Positions 40,889-52,479 of a stretch of 64,000 nt of DNA are shown here, one piece after another. The stretch comes from Corythucha ciliata (taxonomy: Eukaryota > Arthropoda > Insecta > Hemiptera > Tingidae). The notes beneath the pieces are model-generated. The model was not told where the DNA came from, did not search any database, and was given only the letters and a program-made list of their open reading frames with translations. The stretch is taken from the NCBI GenBank assembly GCA_038030265.1, contig CM075937.1, positions 3,720,001 through 3,784,000 on the forward strand. The letters are read 5' to 3'. Each line of letters starts with the position of its first letter. The stretch's first letter is position 1. The position numbers and the translations under genes were made by a program.

Positions 40889-43068
40889 CTACGTTTTCTC
40901 TTCAGTTCCTTTTTCGGCTTTCAGTTTACTTTTGTTTTGTTTCATCTTTCTTTTTAAATCCTTCGAGGAGCCTGCATCTTCTTGACTGAAAGATCCAACA
41001 TGAGTATCAAAACGAAACCTCGGCAGTTTGTTTTGTTTTCGCACTTACTTATTAGTCGATCTCACGCCCGGGCCCCAATGAGCCGTCGGATTCACCTGAT
41101 AGCGAAGAAGCCCCCTCGTTGGAACAGGAGCACTCGGGTGGCGAGTGAAATTGACTTCAGTTTCTCGTTCGACTTTGAGAATATTTCTAGCGACTTCAGA
41201 CGATTCAAGACGTCTGGCCGCGACTGGATGACCGTTGTCCACCCACGCTCGAATGACATCCCAGACAATGTGAGCAGGAGCTGTTGTTTTGACAGAATCG
41301 GGAGCAGCGTGTGATTCAGACACTTGATAACCGGCGTTTAGCAAAGCGCTCCTGTGTACCATAAAATCACATTTGAATCTAACCCATTTAACGATTTTTC
41401 TAACCATTTTTTTAATACCTGAAATCTAAAAGCGGAATCATAGTGCAATGAACGGTTGAACAGAGTGAGCTGACGGTGTAGTACAGCGGGGTATCGATTT
41501 CATTTTTAATCAAATTCAACATTCCAATCATCCTCTTATTCGTGTTAAAATCAGTTTTTTCCACGTGGGAGATCAACTTTTCAACGAACTCACGATCGTG
41601 TAGTGGCCCAGTCCACACTGGTCCTCCTAACTAAACCTTATGGTATTACGGTTGTGTTAAATGACAATAAAAATGAAGAAATACTACTTGATAAGAAAAT
41701 TGGCAGTGTGGGCACTGTGAGAGGTTGTTCAACCTTGGAAGGGTGAACAGAGGGTCTTTCCCGTTTCTCGTAGCCATTTCACCCATTGGCATCAGCGTGA
41801 AGCTTTTACATCCCACACACTGGGCAACAAGGGACAGATTACTGAAACATAAATTTCCCTAAATTCTTGTGACAATTAGAATACAAGAATGTAATTACCT
41901 AGTGGTACGCTTACACATTGACGGAGACGTATAAATTCGCATGAATAACCTGACGTAAAAATCAGCACTCATGCTGAGCAATGGAACAACATACCTCCCG
42001 TACCTGTTAGCATGGGCTTGGACGCATTGAAGGACTATACGTAAAGCCTTGACAAAAACTCTATAAGATTTACGACAACACTAATATAGACGTGATTTTA
42101 CCATTTCATGGCAGGATGAATTGCGCAAAGATATAGCACCGTATTTGGCGTAACAAGTAGAGGGAGTGTTCCCTGCAAGAACTGCCATATCTGTAGCGGT
42201 GATCATAGCCAAACCTCCATCCTCCAAAACCTTTAGCAAATTTAGTGAAATACAATGTCGAGTATTTAAAATTTTCTAGCTAGTACCTGAACAGTCGAGT
42301 CAAGAAAACGGGAGGGACATCCATATGGGTCAAGATCGACGGCGTCAAACAGTTTCCTTTCAGATTTGAATAGATGCATTGCCAGCCTAGGTTTTAATCA
42401 AATTAAGAAACAAAAAAAAACTACGGAATGGTAAAGGTCGACATAACTTACGACGCATCATTCAAACTAGTTTTAACCAAACTTTCAACGTCATTATGCT
42501 TAATGTTGACTTTAATGGACTCGACCGCTTGAGTAGACAAGTCATTAGCGATGATTTCATCCAGGCCCGGTACTTCTAAAGCGAAACGTATGGCACGAAG
42601 CCCCGTAGCTGACAGGGCGTCCAAAACTGAAATTCTCTACAGATGGGCATGAAGATATTAAGATGTTTACGCCTGAAATTTTACCTTGGCCTCTTCATCT
42701 TCTTTCCCACCGCCGTCGGCCGACCTTTTAACACCTTTTTTACACTTTTTAGTCTCTCGATGTTCTTTGGCGAAAACAGTGAGCACTGCCACACTGAACA
42801 CAGAATTGTCCCCGCGTTTATTTTTATTTTTTAATTGTTTAAAACAAATTTGATTCGATTACCTTAAATCTCGGTTAAATTCCTGTACTGGGTTGTAGAA
42901 GACGCGACTGCCACTTTTGACCGGAATTTCAGCCTTGCCTTCCTTGATAATCGAACCAGTCGTTACATTGTCGTGCAATTCCCTCGAAACATTTTCATCG
43001 CGCGCCATTAAATAAAATCGTGAATTTGTTGGAAAAATTCTTTTGAAAATAAAGAAACACTTGTTCAT
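40889..43068 (-). CDS. TRMT1: tRNA (guanine26-N2)-dimethyltransferase, ten exons
   Basis: Exons: 43068-42863, 42793-42685, 42636-42452, 42386-42287, 42230-42102, 42047-41899, 41841-41688, 41630-41419, 41351-41049 and 40985-40889. They total 1644 nt (547 aa). TRMT1 makes m2,2-G26 in cytosolic and mitochondrial tRNAs, using S-adenosylmethionine. Seen: EIPVKSGSRVFYNPVQEFNR near the N-terminus, ALSATGLRAIRFALEVPG (cofactor site), DAVDLDPYGCPSRFLD (catalytic DPY motif), ITATDMAVLAGN, a four-Cys zinc site (CVGC ... CPHC), and DTPLYYTVSSLCSTVHC. The tail is Lys-rich and lacks the C-terminal CCCH finger of the human protein. A second Met at 43008 would give a 527-aa form without the first 20, basic/hydrophobic residues. 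Introns are 49-71 nt. All phases agree, so the gene looks functional. Confidence 0.94.
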
Positions 43069-43796
43069 CCAACAAATCTGACGTTATCTGTGGCCGATAA
43101 AAGTAAAAGTCACGTGCCAAACGCGGTGTCTGACTAGTTCACCACGTCCACCACCAGGGGCGACACATTGGGCAAGCATCCACTACCGCTACCCACGCTA
43201 CCGGTCGAAGTGCAACGGTTTTCGAGAACCGCAGTGGCGTATTCATTTTAGATGGTTGGGGGGGGGGGGGGTGGCATGGTGTAGAAGTCAATCATCGTCA
43301 AAATCTAAATCCACCGCTCAAACCTCAATTGAGTGGTGGCCACATTCAGGTGCAGATAGTAGGTAGGGCAGAGGAGTCCCTTCTTTAGAGGGCAGGAGCG
43401 CCCGATGGGTTTGAGTCTCAGTAGGTCTCACTAACGTTGTTGTACAGATCCCCGGAAGTGGCGAGAAAATAGTTAAATCACCAAAATAATGTATCCAGAC
43501 CAAAAAATAGTAATTTCACGTCATAAACTGGCTGTTCAGTCTCAGCTGCACGACTGGCCCATCTTTTACAAACGCCCTCCACACACAACTATATATATAC
43601 CACCATATAATTATGGAGCACCAAACTATAAGCTATCTTAACTGGTAAAACTGTGAAATTTGGAATTTGTTGTTCGGAAGCTAATAATTTTGCCCCTCCG
43701 CCCCGATCACAACACCCCACGACAACACCCGAAAACCGGCAATATAATGACGTACGAAACATGAAACGTGTGACATCCCTATAAATCCGATTCATC
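43069..43796. other. TRMT1 upstream region with transposon ends
   Basis: The TRMT1 promoter must lie just above 43068, but I see no TATA box. A CAGTGGCGTATTCATTTTAG terminus followed by a G12 run lies at 43232-43272, and a further G/C tract near 43380-43460. No ORF is convincing. Confidence 0.45.
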
Positions 43797-44846
43797 GGCA
43801 GGGGCGTAGGCACGGGGGGATAGATCCCCCCCCCCGAGCCACAAGTATACGAACGAAGTAGCACTAGTATCGCATAACGAAGAGCCCCATAAAATCTCCA
43901 TGAGCGTTTCGCGTTGAAGTTATAGGTTTAGCAGATTTCCTGCACTTAAAGCAGCCCGAAAAGGTCCGAGTATGTCCAGCATTTTCCTTGGACTTCAGAC
44001 CCAACGCAGTAGTGTTCGGGAGGGGGGGGGGTCGCCCCGGACCCTCTATCAGACAAAAATCGGTAATATTCGTGGCTATAGCTGCTAAAAAGCGCTGATT
44101 CGTGGTCTCGCGATGCAAGTTCCAGACTAAAATTAAGAAAACAATCGCTGAGTCGCGGTACATGGAGGCCATTCTGCAAATGAATTGTGGAAAGCAACGC
44201 AAAAGTGTTGTATTTGGGCAAACCCCACGCTTGAAGTTGAGGAAACACGCTATAATATTGACAAATGCAAGACGCTTTCAGGTTAAAATTGGACAAAAAT
44301 GGCAAATTCACACTGAAATGGCGTAAAATCGCCCATTCGCTAATGAAAACGGGAATAGGACACTGAATGAGCGCAAAATTAGTACAAAATGCTATTTCAC
44401 TGCTGAAATTGGGAAAAATCGCAAATTTACAGCTAAAATTGCGCCAAACGCCAATTAGTGACTGAAATTGAGGAAAACTCCAAAACTCGTGGATAATTAA
44501 GAAACATCGCTCACGGGATAATAACGATACTTTGCTGCTAAAGTTTAGAAAATGCGCAAATTCATGGCTATATGGGAGGCGGTGGGGCAAAACCGCTAAT
44601 CCGCGGCTGAAATTGAGAAGAACGATACACTCGGCCAAAAATGTGCTAATTTGCGGGTAGTGTCCAAAACTTGCCCCTAACTGAGAGATTGAGGCTGTGA
44701 ATGAGGCCAAAAAGATGTCCAGATTCAAGAGTGTGCTAGCTGGGTGGAATGATGACTAAAATGTGAAATCCCCCCCCCTCCTCACCATTACGAGATTTCG
44801 ATCTGATCCCCCCCCCCTCCAGGACTAATTCCTACCTACGCCACTT
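43797..44846 (-). mobile_element. Non-autonomous element J1, CAGNGGCGTAGG ends, internal minisatellite
   Basis: On the minus strand it starts AGTGGCGTAGGTAGG (44845) and ends ...GTGCCTACGCCCCTG (43797), giving short inverted ends CAGNGGCGTAGG. Each end is followed within ~35 bp by a G/C homopolymer. About 600 bp of the interior (44050-44680) is a degenerate ~30-bp tandem array. No transposase is present. The ends recall hAT-type elements, but I could not find an 8-bp duplication. Confidence 0.65.
44050..44680. repeat. Family 1 minisatellite inside element J1
   Basis: Units such as cgctaattcacggctgaaattgag recur every ~28-35 bp with much variation. The same interior, in the same order for its first part, is found in the copy at 61659-62260, so this array moves with the element. 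Confidence 0.7.
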
Positions 44847-45401
44847 CTCAATAATTGAAATCTTTCAAATTAATTTTTTTGTGGGGCAAAACTGCAATAT
44901 TATTTTTTTATTTTGCAATAACGACGAAAGTAGCTTTTGAATTTGGCCGCCCCGCGAAATTTGGCCTTCATATATTTATTTATTTAAACACAAAATTGGC
45001 GTTTTTTAGTGGGTGACTCCGAGAAATTGGTTTATTGCTGAGCCAGGACCTGGGACAATTTTGACGAAACAAAATGTATAGTGAACCTGCAGTTGGATTT
45101 CAACTTTTTTTGCCCCACCAAATCCGCGCTTTCGAGTCTAATGGAAGGGCAACTGCCGACACCTCTGCCCCCCCCCCTCTCTGGCTACGCCCATGTCACG
45201 ACGGTTAAAATCGAATAAAAGTGCTAAATCACGGCTAAAATTCAGAAAAAACACTAATAACAGTGGCTGAATTTTGGGGAAAAATCGCTAATTAAAGCAG
45301 CTAAAATGAGGAAAAACGCTTAATCGAATGCAAAAATTTAGAAAAATCGTTAGGTCCAGGGATAAAAACGCTATACTTGTAACTTGTCGGTAACATTCGG
45401 C

Positions 45402-45436
<35 letters not shown>

Positions 45437-46224
45437 GTTAATTCACGGATAAAATCGAGAAAAACGCTGATAAACAGATAAAATTGAGAAAAGTTTGCTA
45501 AATTCACTGCTTAAATTGAGACAAATCGCTAATTCCGCGACTGAAATTTAGACAAATCGCCAATTTACGCGTTTTGAGGACATTGAGGAAATGTGCTAAT
45601 TTGCAGATAAAGTTGTAGAGAAAGCGCTCATTCGTGGGAGAGTCTAATTTACGGGTACGGGAACAGCTGAAATTCGCAGCTAAAATTAAGACACCTCTAA
45701 TGTTATAGTGGTTGCAATTGAGAAAAATCGCTAATTAACAGCATCAAAAACGTTTAATTATAGCGAAAAATTGAGAAAAATCGCTATTGAGCGGGACAAA
45801 AACGCTACTTTCGTGACTAAAATGAGAAAACAGTGCTAACCCACGACTTTAATTGAAAGTAACTCTAATTTACGACTGAAATTGTTTAAAATCACTAATC
45901 CGAAGGAAATCCAATTCGAGGAAGGTCTCCAATTCGTGGGATGAAATCACTACTTTCGTGACTATGAAATTGAGAAAAATCGCTGGATAATCGGCTAAAT
46001 AAATGGAGAAATATAGTAGGTATAAAACTAGTGCTTTCAGGGGCTCAATCGAATATTCAGCTTGTACATTCTTTGCTGATGTCACTTGCAACGTTATTTT
46101 ATTCTCCAGGTCGGATAGACTGAAATTCGTAGAAAGGAGCCAAATCGCTGTCCAACCGTACGACCCATTCACATACCAACATCCAGACCTAAAAATAGTC
46201 ATTTTTCTGTATTTAAGCATTTCG
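44847..46224. repeat. Minisatellite-rich intergenic DNA with A-tract
   Basis: Family 1 units (aaaattgagaaaaatcgcta) fill 45200-46010 in the plus orientation. A transposon end with ctaatggaagggcaact and tggctacgcccatg lies at 45140-45197, and a 33-base A-run at 45403-45435. There are no genes. Confidence 0.65.
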
Positions 46225-46331
46225 GAGGCCCCGTCTCATAGAGGGTCCGGGGCGAACCCCCCCTCACCCTTACCTTTTGGTACGCGCTACTGCGTGGCGT
46301 CTGATTCCAAGGAAACAGCTGGACGTACTCG
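46225..46331 (+). repeat. Element J2, left part, split by errantivirus G
   Basis: Matches the complement of 43975-44060 in J1: atagagggtccggggcga, a C-run, actgcgt, ccaaggaaa, gctggacgtactcg. It continues after the LTR element at 55120. Confidence 0.75.
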
Positions 46332-46533
46332 AGTTATAGAGCAATAACCCCGTATTTCTATGTAACCCTAGATCCCTGCGAAATGCAGACTCTTCAATTT
46401 TGTACTGGAATAAATAGTCTAGGAAAATAAAAAAGACAGTCAGTCGATTGTTGTAACGCGAAGAGATAACTTGTGCGGAAAAATAAAATAAAGTTTTTTT
46501 AAAAACCATTATTGTCGTTCGGACCATTTAACT
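46332..46533 (+). repeat. 5' LTR of element G
   Basis: Starts AGTTATAGAGC and ends CCATTTAACT. The imperfect inverted ends (AGTTA/TAACT) are typical of Gypsy/errantivirus LTRs. It contains AATAAAATAAAG near its 3' end as a likely poly(A) signal. Confidence 0.92.
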
Positions 46534-46550
46534 GGCGCCCGATTGCAGGA
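46533..46550 (+). promoter_or_regulatory. Primer-binding site of element G
   Basis: TGGCGCCCGATTGCAGGA overlaps the last T of the LTR. The first ten bases match the complement of a tRNA-Lys 3' end, the primer of errantiviruses. Confidence 0.7.
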
Positions 46551-47177
46551 ACTGGCTAAAAGTGTGAGTGAAAATTCGGCAACTTTTTGTGAAAGAAAAG
46601 TTTAGACTAGTTATACGGCGTGACCAATTGTCCCACCGTCTCTCGGAAATTCAAAAAGCATCCTCTTTCGGATCTTTAGTGTGACCAGTTGTCCCACAGT
46701 TTTCGGGAACTCCAGTTGAAGTGTGATCGTTCCCACTTTCGCCGCCTTCACCACCGAAAAAGCCAAAAAGAACAACCATTTTTGGACCTTCACGAGCGAC
46801 AAAAGAAAACAAAAACAAAACTCTGCACATCTTCAAGTTATCCACAAAAAAAAAACGAACCATATTGAACTTTCAATTGTGAAAAAAATCTGTGGTCGAT
46901 TCCCCAGTTTATTCGCATTAAGTTCGTTTACGTTACACCTCGGGTTAAAGACTTTGCGTGCGGTGGTCAATTCCCCCGAACCGTCTTCTTTCTCGGCATC
47001 GTCTTCGCAGCATCGCCTCTCTTGCTTTAGTAGTTGTAAGTTTGTTTTTATTTTCTTTCCATTGTTATAGTTTTAAGCTCAAGAAATAAGACTCTAATCT
47101 AAATAACCGTCAAAAAAATAGTAAGCTATATAAAATATTCATTTTTAAAATTCCTTTTCATTTCAAAAAAAAAAGGA

Positions 47178-48311
47178 AGTTGATAGAATTATCCGAAGAG
47201 AAGACTATGATCATCTTCAATGCTATGATGGAAATCCAAGAGAATTATTATTTTTTATTTCGTCAGTCACCAATATTTTAAATTCTGTGTGCGCTGAAAA
47301 TGTCGCACAACGTGCCCAAAATCACACAATTCTTTTAAGTAAGGTAAAGTCAAAACTTATTGGATCAGCACAGTCACTAATTCTCACCCGAGAAGTCAAC
47401 TCAGTTGCCTCTCTAATCGATTTACTTAAGTCAAATTTTGCTGACTCCCGAACATTCGAATCGTTAAAATCCGAAATTCACCAGAGTAAACCATTTGCGA
47501 AAGAGACCCCAGCGGACTATCTTAATCGCTTAGAAAGTATTAGGCATTTAATTTTTGCAAAGTTAGGAATGGACGGAGTAGAAGGTGAAATTTTAAATGC
47601 TATTATGTAAACCACGGAAAAAGAGATCATTCACCACATGTATTCCATGTTCTTCCCTGGCAGTTAACGAATCATATCATGACGTTTAATCCCCAAAATC
47701 TCATAGATTTAAGAAATGTCTTAAATACTAAATGCACTTTTATCATTGAACAATTAAATAGTAAGCAGCAATTTAGTTCTAACGATTATAAAAATAAAAA
47801 TGGCTCTAGAATGAATAATGGTAGAAATAATACTAATTACAATCCCCAATTTAATACTAATTTTTCACGCCCACAACAAAACTTTACCCCCCATGCTTTC
47901 CAACAACAACAAAGACCATTCTATAATCGTTTCCCACAAAATCAAAAGGCACAACAGCAAAGAAACTTTTTACCTAGTGGTAGTGGACAAAACACAGTGT
48001 CCATGAGAACTTACAATAGTAACAATTTTAATGGACGAAATAACGCTCATGAGTTTAATTACGTAAATAATCCACCGAATTATGAGCAATATAACCCCCA
48101 AAATTATCAATACGACCCTCATGCTCGGAATCGTCATTGGGATCCAAATTACCAACGTGTCCAAACCTCTCAGAATTTTCAATTTTACCAAAATCCCCAA
48201 AATCAACCTAATCAATCTCAAGAAGAAGAGACCAATGGATCGAACCAGCCTTTTCTCAATGGCAGTGGTCAAATGAACTGCGTAAGCCCGACAGAAATGT
48301 ACCAAAATTAG
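47178..48311 (+). pseudogene. Element G gag (Gln/Asn-rich, no zinc knuckle)
   Basis: The first part (about 47178-47610) is a helical capsid-like domain (SVASLIDLLKSNFADSRTFE; KETPADYLNRLESIRHL) without an obvious ATG. A stop at 47608 and a shift lead to frame 47679-48311, which is extremely Gln/Asn-rich (NYNPQFNTNFSRPQQNF). No CCHC motif is present, as in many errantivirus Gags. This would be the structural capsid protein; it is broken here. Confidence 0.75.
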
Positions 48312-50176
48312 ATCTTAACTTCGTAGGTAAGTCCCTACCGTACGCCCAAGACAAATTTAATCTAAAATGGCTAATTGACACAGGCTCAGCAAAAAATTAT
48401 ATCCATCCTGAGATAATTACTGCAAACATTCCCAAATTCAAAGAACATTTTATTGTTAGCACCCCGGCAGGTGAAAAGGAAGGCTACGAATATATATTAA
48501 CAAACCTAAACCACTACTTCGATATCGATGCCTGGATTAAAATGTACATGTTCCCCTTTTCCAATAAGTATGAGATACTACTAGGGTATGAAACAATGAA
48601 AGATCTAAACATTAAGTTAAATTTTGAAACCCATACAATGATAGCTAATAATAAACAATTTCAATTAAAGTACACTATGACTGACGAAAGTGATCAAAAA
48701 ATTACATTAAGGAAAGGACTTAATATTATTGAACTACCTATAGTAAATAATAACAATTTAAGTGAAGGATTAATCAATGAAATAAGTGGAAATGGATATA
48801 CTATCAAAGAAGGAATTTACTCTTTTGACAACAATAAAGTTAGGTGCTTAGTCGAATCCCAAGAGCTCATGACCATTTGTCCCGAGCCTATGGAGGTCGA
48901 TGATATAGATTATTTAACATCTAAGTTAGACGTAAGTGAAAATACTATTCTAGAAATTAAGAAAGAAATTCCTCAATTAATACGAACCGATCATATGAAT
49001 TCGGAAGAAAAAGAAACCATTATCAAATTACTTAAGGAGTTTCCCCATATCATTAAAAGAGAGAAAGACCTGCTTAGCTCTTCCAAAAACTTACTAAAAC
49101 ATACAATAAGGACAAAAGACGATATTCCAGTTTACACCCGAAATTACAGATATCCTCAAATTTTCCGAGACGATATCAAATTAGAAATCGACAAACTTCT
49201 AAAGAATAAAATCATCAGAGAATCTAATTCCCCTTACAACTCCCCAATATGGGTAGTCCCAAAGAAGCCTGACGCCTCAGGAAAGAGGAAAATTCGCGTA
49301 GTCTTAGACTATAGAAAAATTAACGACAAAACAATTGACGATAAATTCCCTCTACCGGTGATTGAAGATTTACTTGGAAAAATAGGTCGAGCTACTTATT
49401 TTAGCACAATCAATCTGGCCTCTGGCTTCCATCAAATCGAGATGGACCCGGATTCAATCCCTAAGACTGCCTTCAGCACTGAGGAAGGCCATTTTGAGTT
49501 CCTCAGGATGCCCTTTGGTCTGAAAAATGCCCCACCTACGTTTCAGAGGGCAATGAACCTGATATTTTCACGCATTCCAAATGTGTTGGTTTACATGGAC
49601 GATATAATCGTTTATTCGGATAACTTAGAGGAACATAAAAAACACCTAAAGAAAGTTTTCGAACTACTTCAAAACCACAACCTTAAGATACAGCTTGATA
49701 AAACCGAATTCTTCAAAAAAGAACTCGCCTACCTCGGCCATATTTTGTCTGAGAAAGGTATTCAACCAAACCCTGCCAAACTAGAAGCTATTGCAAACTT
49801 TCCAAATCCAACGAATCAAAAACAAATAAAACAATTCCTTGGATTAACTGGCTACTACAGAAAAATGATTAGAAACTATGCAAAAATTGCCAAACCTTTA
49901 ACCTCGTATTACAAAATAACTCCAAATCCTAGCAAACCGTTTGAAAAACTGCAAATTGATATTCTCTTTTATAATAATGCCGCTCTATTGACACTTATTG
50001 ATTGCTTTTCGAAAAAATTATTTGCTTATAAAATTAACAGTAAAAATGCAGTAGAAATAGTAAACAAACTTAAAGAATACCTCAGTTTATTCCCAGCCCC
50101 CTTAGAAATCCAAGCAGATAATGGAGGAGAATTTGCCAACGAAACTCTCAAAAATTTCCTTCAATATAATACGTAA
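48300..50176 (+). pseudogene. Element G pol (protease, RT, fused integrase core)
   Basis: The protease motif WLIDTGSAKN lies at 48370-48400, one frame off gag. The long open frame 48542-50176 has RT motifs (SPIWVVPKKPDASGKRKIRV; FLRMPFGLKNAPPTFQRAM; VLVYMDDIIVYS; LAYLGHILSEKG; FLGLTGYYRKMI). RT then joins directly to the integrase catalytic core at about 49920 (KLQIDILF; EIQADNGGEFANE). RNase H and the integrase HHCC domain are deleted without breaking the frame. A frameshift at about 50160 follows. Confidence 0.85.
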
Positions 50177-50810
50177 TATAAATCTTCACCTTACAACTCC
50201 CAACTATCATAATTCTAATGGATTAATTAATAGGGCTCATTCAACTCTTGTAGAAATCATGAATATTATAAAAACACAAGACACTGACATATCACTTATC
50301 AATCTTATACGGCTAGCACTCATTGCATACAATAATACTCCTAACACCAATTTGAAACTAACACCAAATGAAATCACTTTCGGAATAACACAGCCTACAG
50401 AAATTAAAAATGACTTCATTCTTGAACAAAAAACCAACGAATATCACAGAGAAACAACCCTTATTCATCAAGCCATAAAAGACTTAATTGAAAAAGAGAA
50501 AGAAAACAGAACCGAAACCCTTAATCAAAATCGTGAAAAATTAAATATACCAGACGGCAATATCTTTCTTAAAACCTACGTTCGTAATAAAGCTAAAGAT
50601 AAATATAAGAAAGTACAATATGATAAAGGTGCAAATACTGTTAACTTAGGAAGAAAAAATGTTAAAATACACCCCAGTCAAATTAAAAGACCTAGAAGAT
50701 TTGAAGACCACTCAAATCAGAAAATTTCCTTCCAGGATAATAATAAAGAATCCAATCAAAATTCTCTTAATGATACTTCTTCTCAACCAGGACCCAGCTC
50801 ACGCTTATAA
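50121..50810 (+). pseudogene. Element G integrase C-terminal part
   Basis: This frame continues integrase past the shift: NSNGLINRAHSTLVEIMNII (catalytic Glu region, where the usual Glu context reads GLINRAHS, so the Glu itself appears lost), LIAYNNTPNTNLKLTPNEI, and a basic C-terminus ending at 50808. It overlaps the start of env. Confidence 0.75.
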
Positions 50811-51958
50811 AATAACTAATCTATCTAATGGACCTGGAATAATTCCAATTAAAATTCAAAATTCATACATCCTAAAAGATTATTTTACTTATGTTCATGC
50901 CATTAATTTAACCTTGATTCATGAAGAATCAAATTCCATTCTCAATTCACTTGACCATGTTGTGTATGATAATTCAATCAAAAATTCTTATGTAGAATCA
51001 TTAAAAGCTCAAACGATGGCCACTCAGCATAGTTTAATAAAGTCCCATTTAGAATATGCCCAAAATAAATTAGATCATGTTTTCTCCAACGCTGTGTATT
51101 CCAATAGACCTAAAAGAGGCCTAATTAATGCTCTTGGTTCTGCTATATCATGGTTGACCGGTAACATGGATGCCAATGATAAAAAACGCTATGACGAAAT
51201 AATCCATAAGTTAGAAATAAATAATTATCATCTAGAGCATAACGTTGAAAACCAGTTATCTGTCAATGAAAAACTTATTGACGCTTTTAACAAAGATCTA
51301 TTAGTCATAAGAAACAATAACGCTAAAATCAAGAAAATTGTAGATAGTAATATTAGTAGCGTAATTGAAAATAACCAGCATTTTATCATATGTAACAATT
51401 GCCTTACTAACACTTAGGATTAATGATATCGACTCCTCACTTGAATTTTGCAAGCGTAATATTATTCATGAAAGTATAATCTCAAAAAAGGAATTAGCAC
51501 GCATCTCAGATGACAACCCTAGAAATAAAATCATATCTAAATCGCCCGAAATTCTCTGGCAAACCGGTAAAGTTCATTGTTCATTGACTCCCACTCATTT
51601 GTACTACTTTGTCCAATTACCCCTAGACGTCCCGTTGATGGAAACTTATTTTCTTCTTTCTTATCCGATAGCCGAATCAGAATCAAATGTAAAAATTACG
51701 GTAGTTCATCCCCCTTTAGTGCTTAAGCAAGACCAATTACTTACAGGAAGCTGTGACTTAATCTTAGATTATTTTTACTGTATCAATGTGACACAAGTTC
51801 ATAACCCTTGTATAGATAACCTAGTGAAGAACAATAATAATAATGCATGTGTATCTTATGTTACACCTCGTCCTAAACCTTTTGTGAAATTTGTATCAAT
51901 AATTAACCAATACCTTGTTTATGATACCCAGGGGTGGGCAAGATACTTGAGTATTTGA
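50659..51958 (+). pseudogene. Element G envelope (F-type), N-terminal and ectodomain part
   Basis: Frame 50659-51417 overlaps pol, as in Gypsy-type errantiviruses. It has a hydrophobic segment near the start, a furin-type site RPKRG, and a following Gly/Ala-rich fusion-peptide-like segment ending near LTGNMDANDKKRYD. A frameshift around 51370-51415 moves to frame 51365-51958 (cysteine-containing ectodomain). The ORF then runs into inserted repeat sequence at about 51930. It is disabled by the shift and the insertion. Confidence 0.8.
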
Positions 51959-52200
51959 AATACTTTGTATTTTAAATACAAAATACGTATTTTGTAATTG
52001 TATTTAAATACTTTTGGAAAAGTATTTGTATTTCTGTATTTAAAATACATTTTTGAAAGTATTTTGGGCTTTGTATTTGAATTTTCAAAAGTATTTTGTA
52101 TTTCACACTCAACGAAAATACAAATACAAGTACAAATACTTTTAATTTCAACGTTCTTTAGTTTCCACTTCTTCGCCACCATTCACCAGTATAACCTAAC
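51928..52200 (+). mobile_element. AT-rich hAT-like terminus inside env of G
   Basis: Starts CAGGGGTGGGCAAGATACTT and continues with repeated palindromic words (tatttaaatac, gtattttgtatt, aaaatacgtattttg). CAGGGGTGGGCAA is a typical hAT end. A functionally similar but different sequence is at 61311-61455. The opposite end is not obvious. Confidence 0.6.
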
Positions 52201-52479
52201 TTAGTGACACCATATTTGGCACAAAAACCCGGTGTAATAACAGTCTTCGATTGACGTTTTCATTTTTCGAAAAAGTGGAGAGGGAAGGGTAGTCATGGTA
52301 GGAGGTGGAAGTTCCGAATTCCTTGTTAGCACAACTGCCGCAAAAATGATGCTAGCGGATGGAAACTTGGCACAAAATGGATCATACAGAGCCCTAGCCT
52401 ACAAGTACACAAAGCTGTACAAGTAAACAAAACTCGCGGCTATTCTGAGAGTGCTATTCTGCTAGCTCAAATACAACAG

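Noticed and set aside
40982..41314. 110-codon plus ORF over the TRMT1 3' end
   Set aside because: Antisense shadow of TRMT1 exon 9, whose minus frame has conserved sequence and correct splice phases.
44102..44728. 260-codon minus ORF over 43946-44728
   Set aside because: It is translated minisatellite (repeating Phe/Ser/Leu pattern), not a protein gene.
51919..52182. ORF of repeated Tyr/Lys/Phe on minus
   Set aside because: Translation of the AT-rich palindromic words of the hAT-like terminus.
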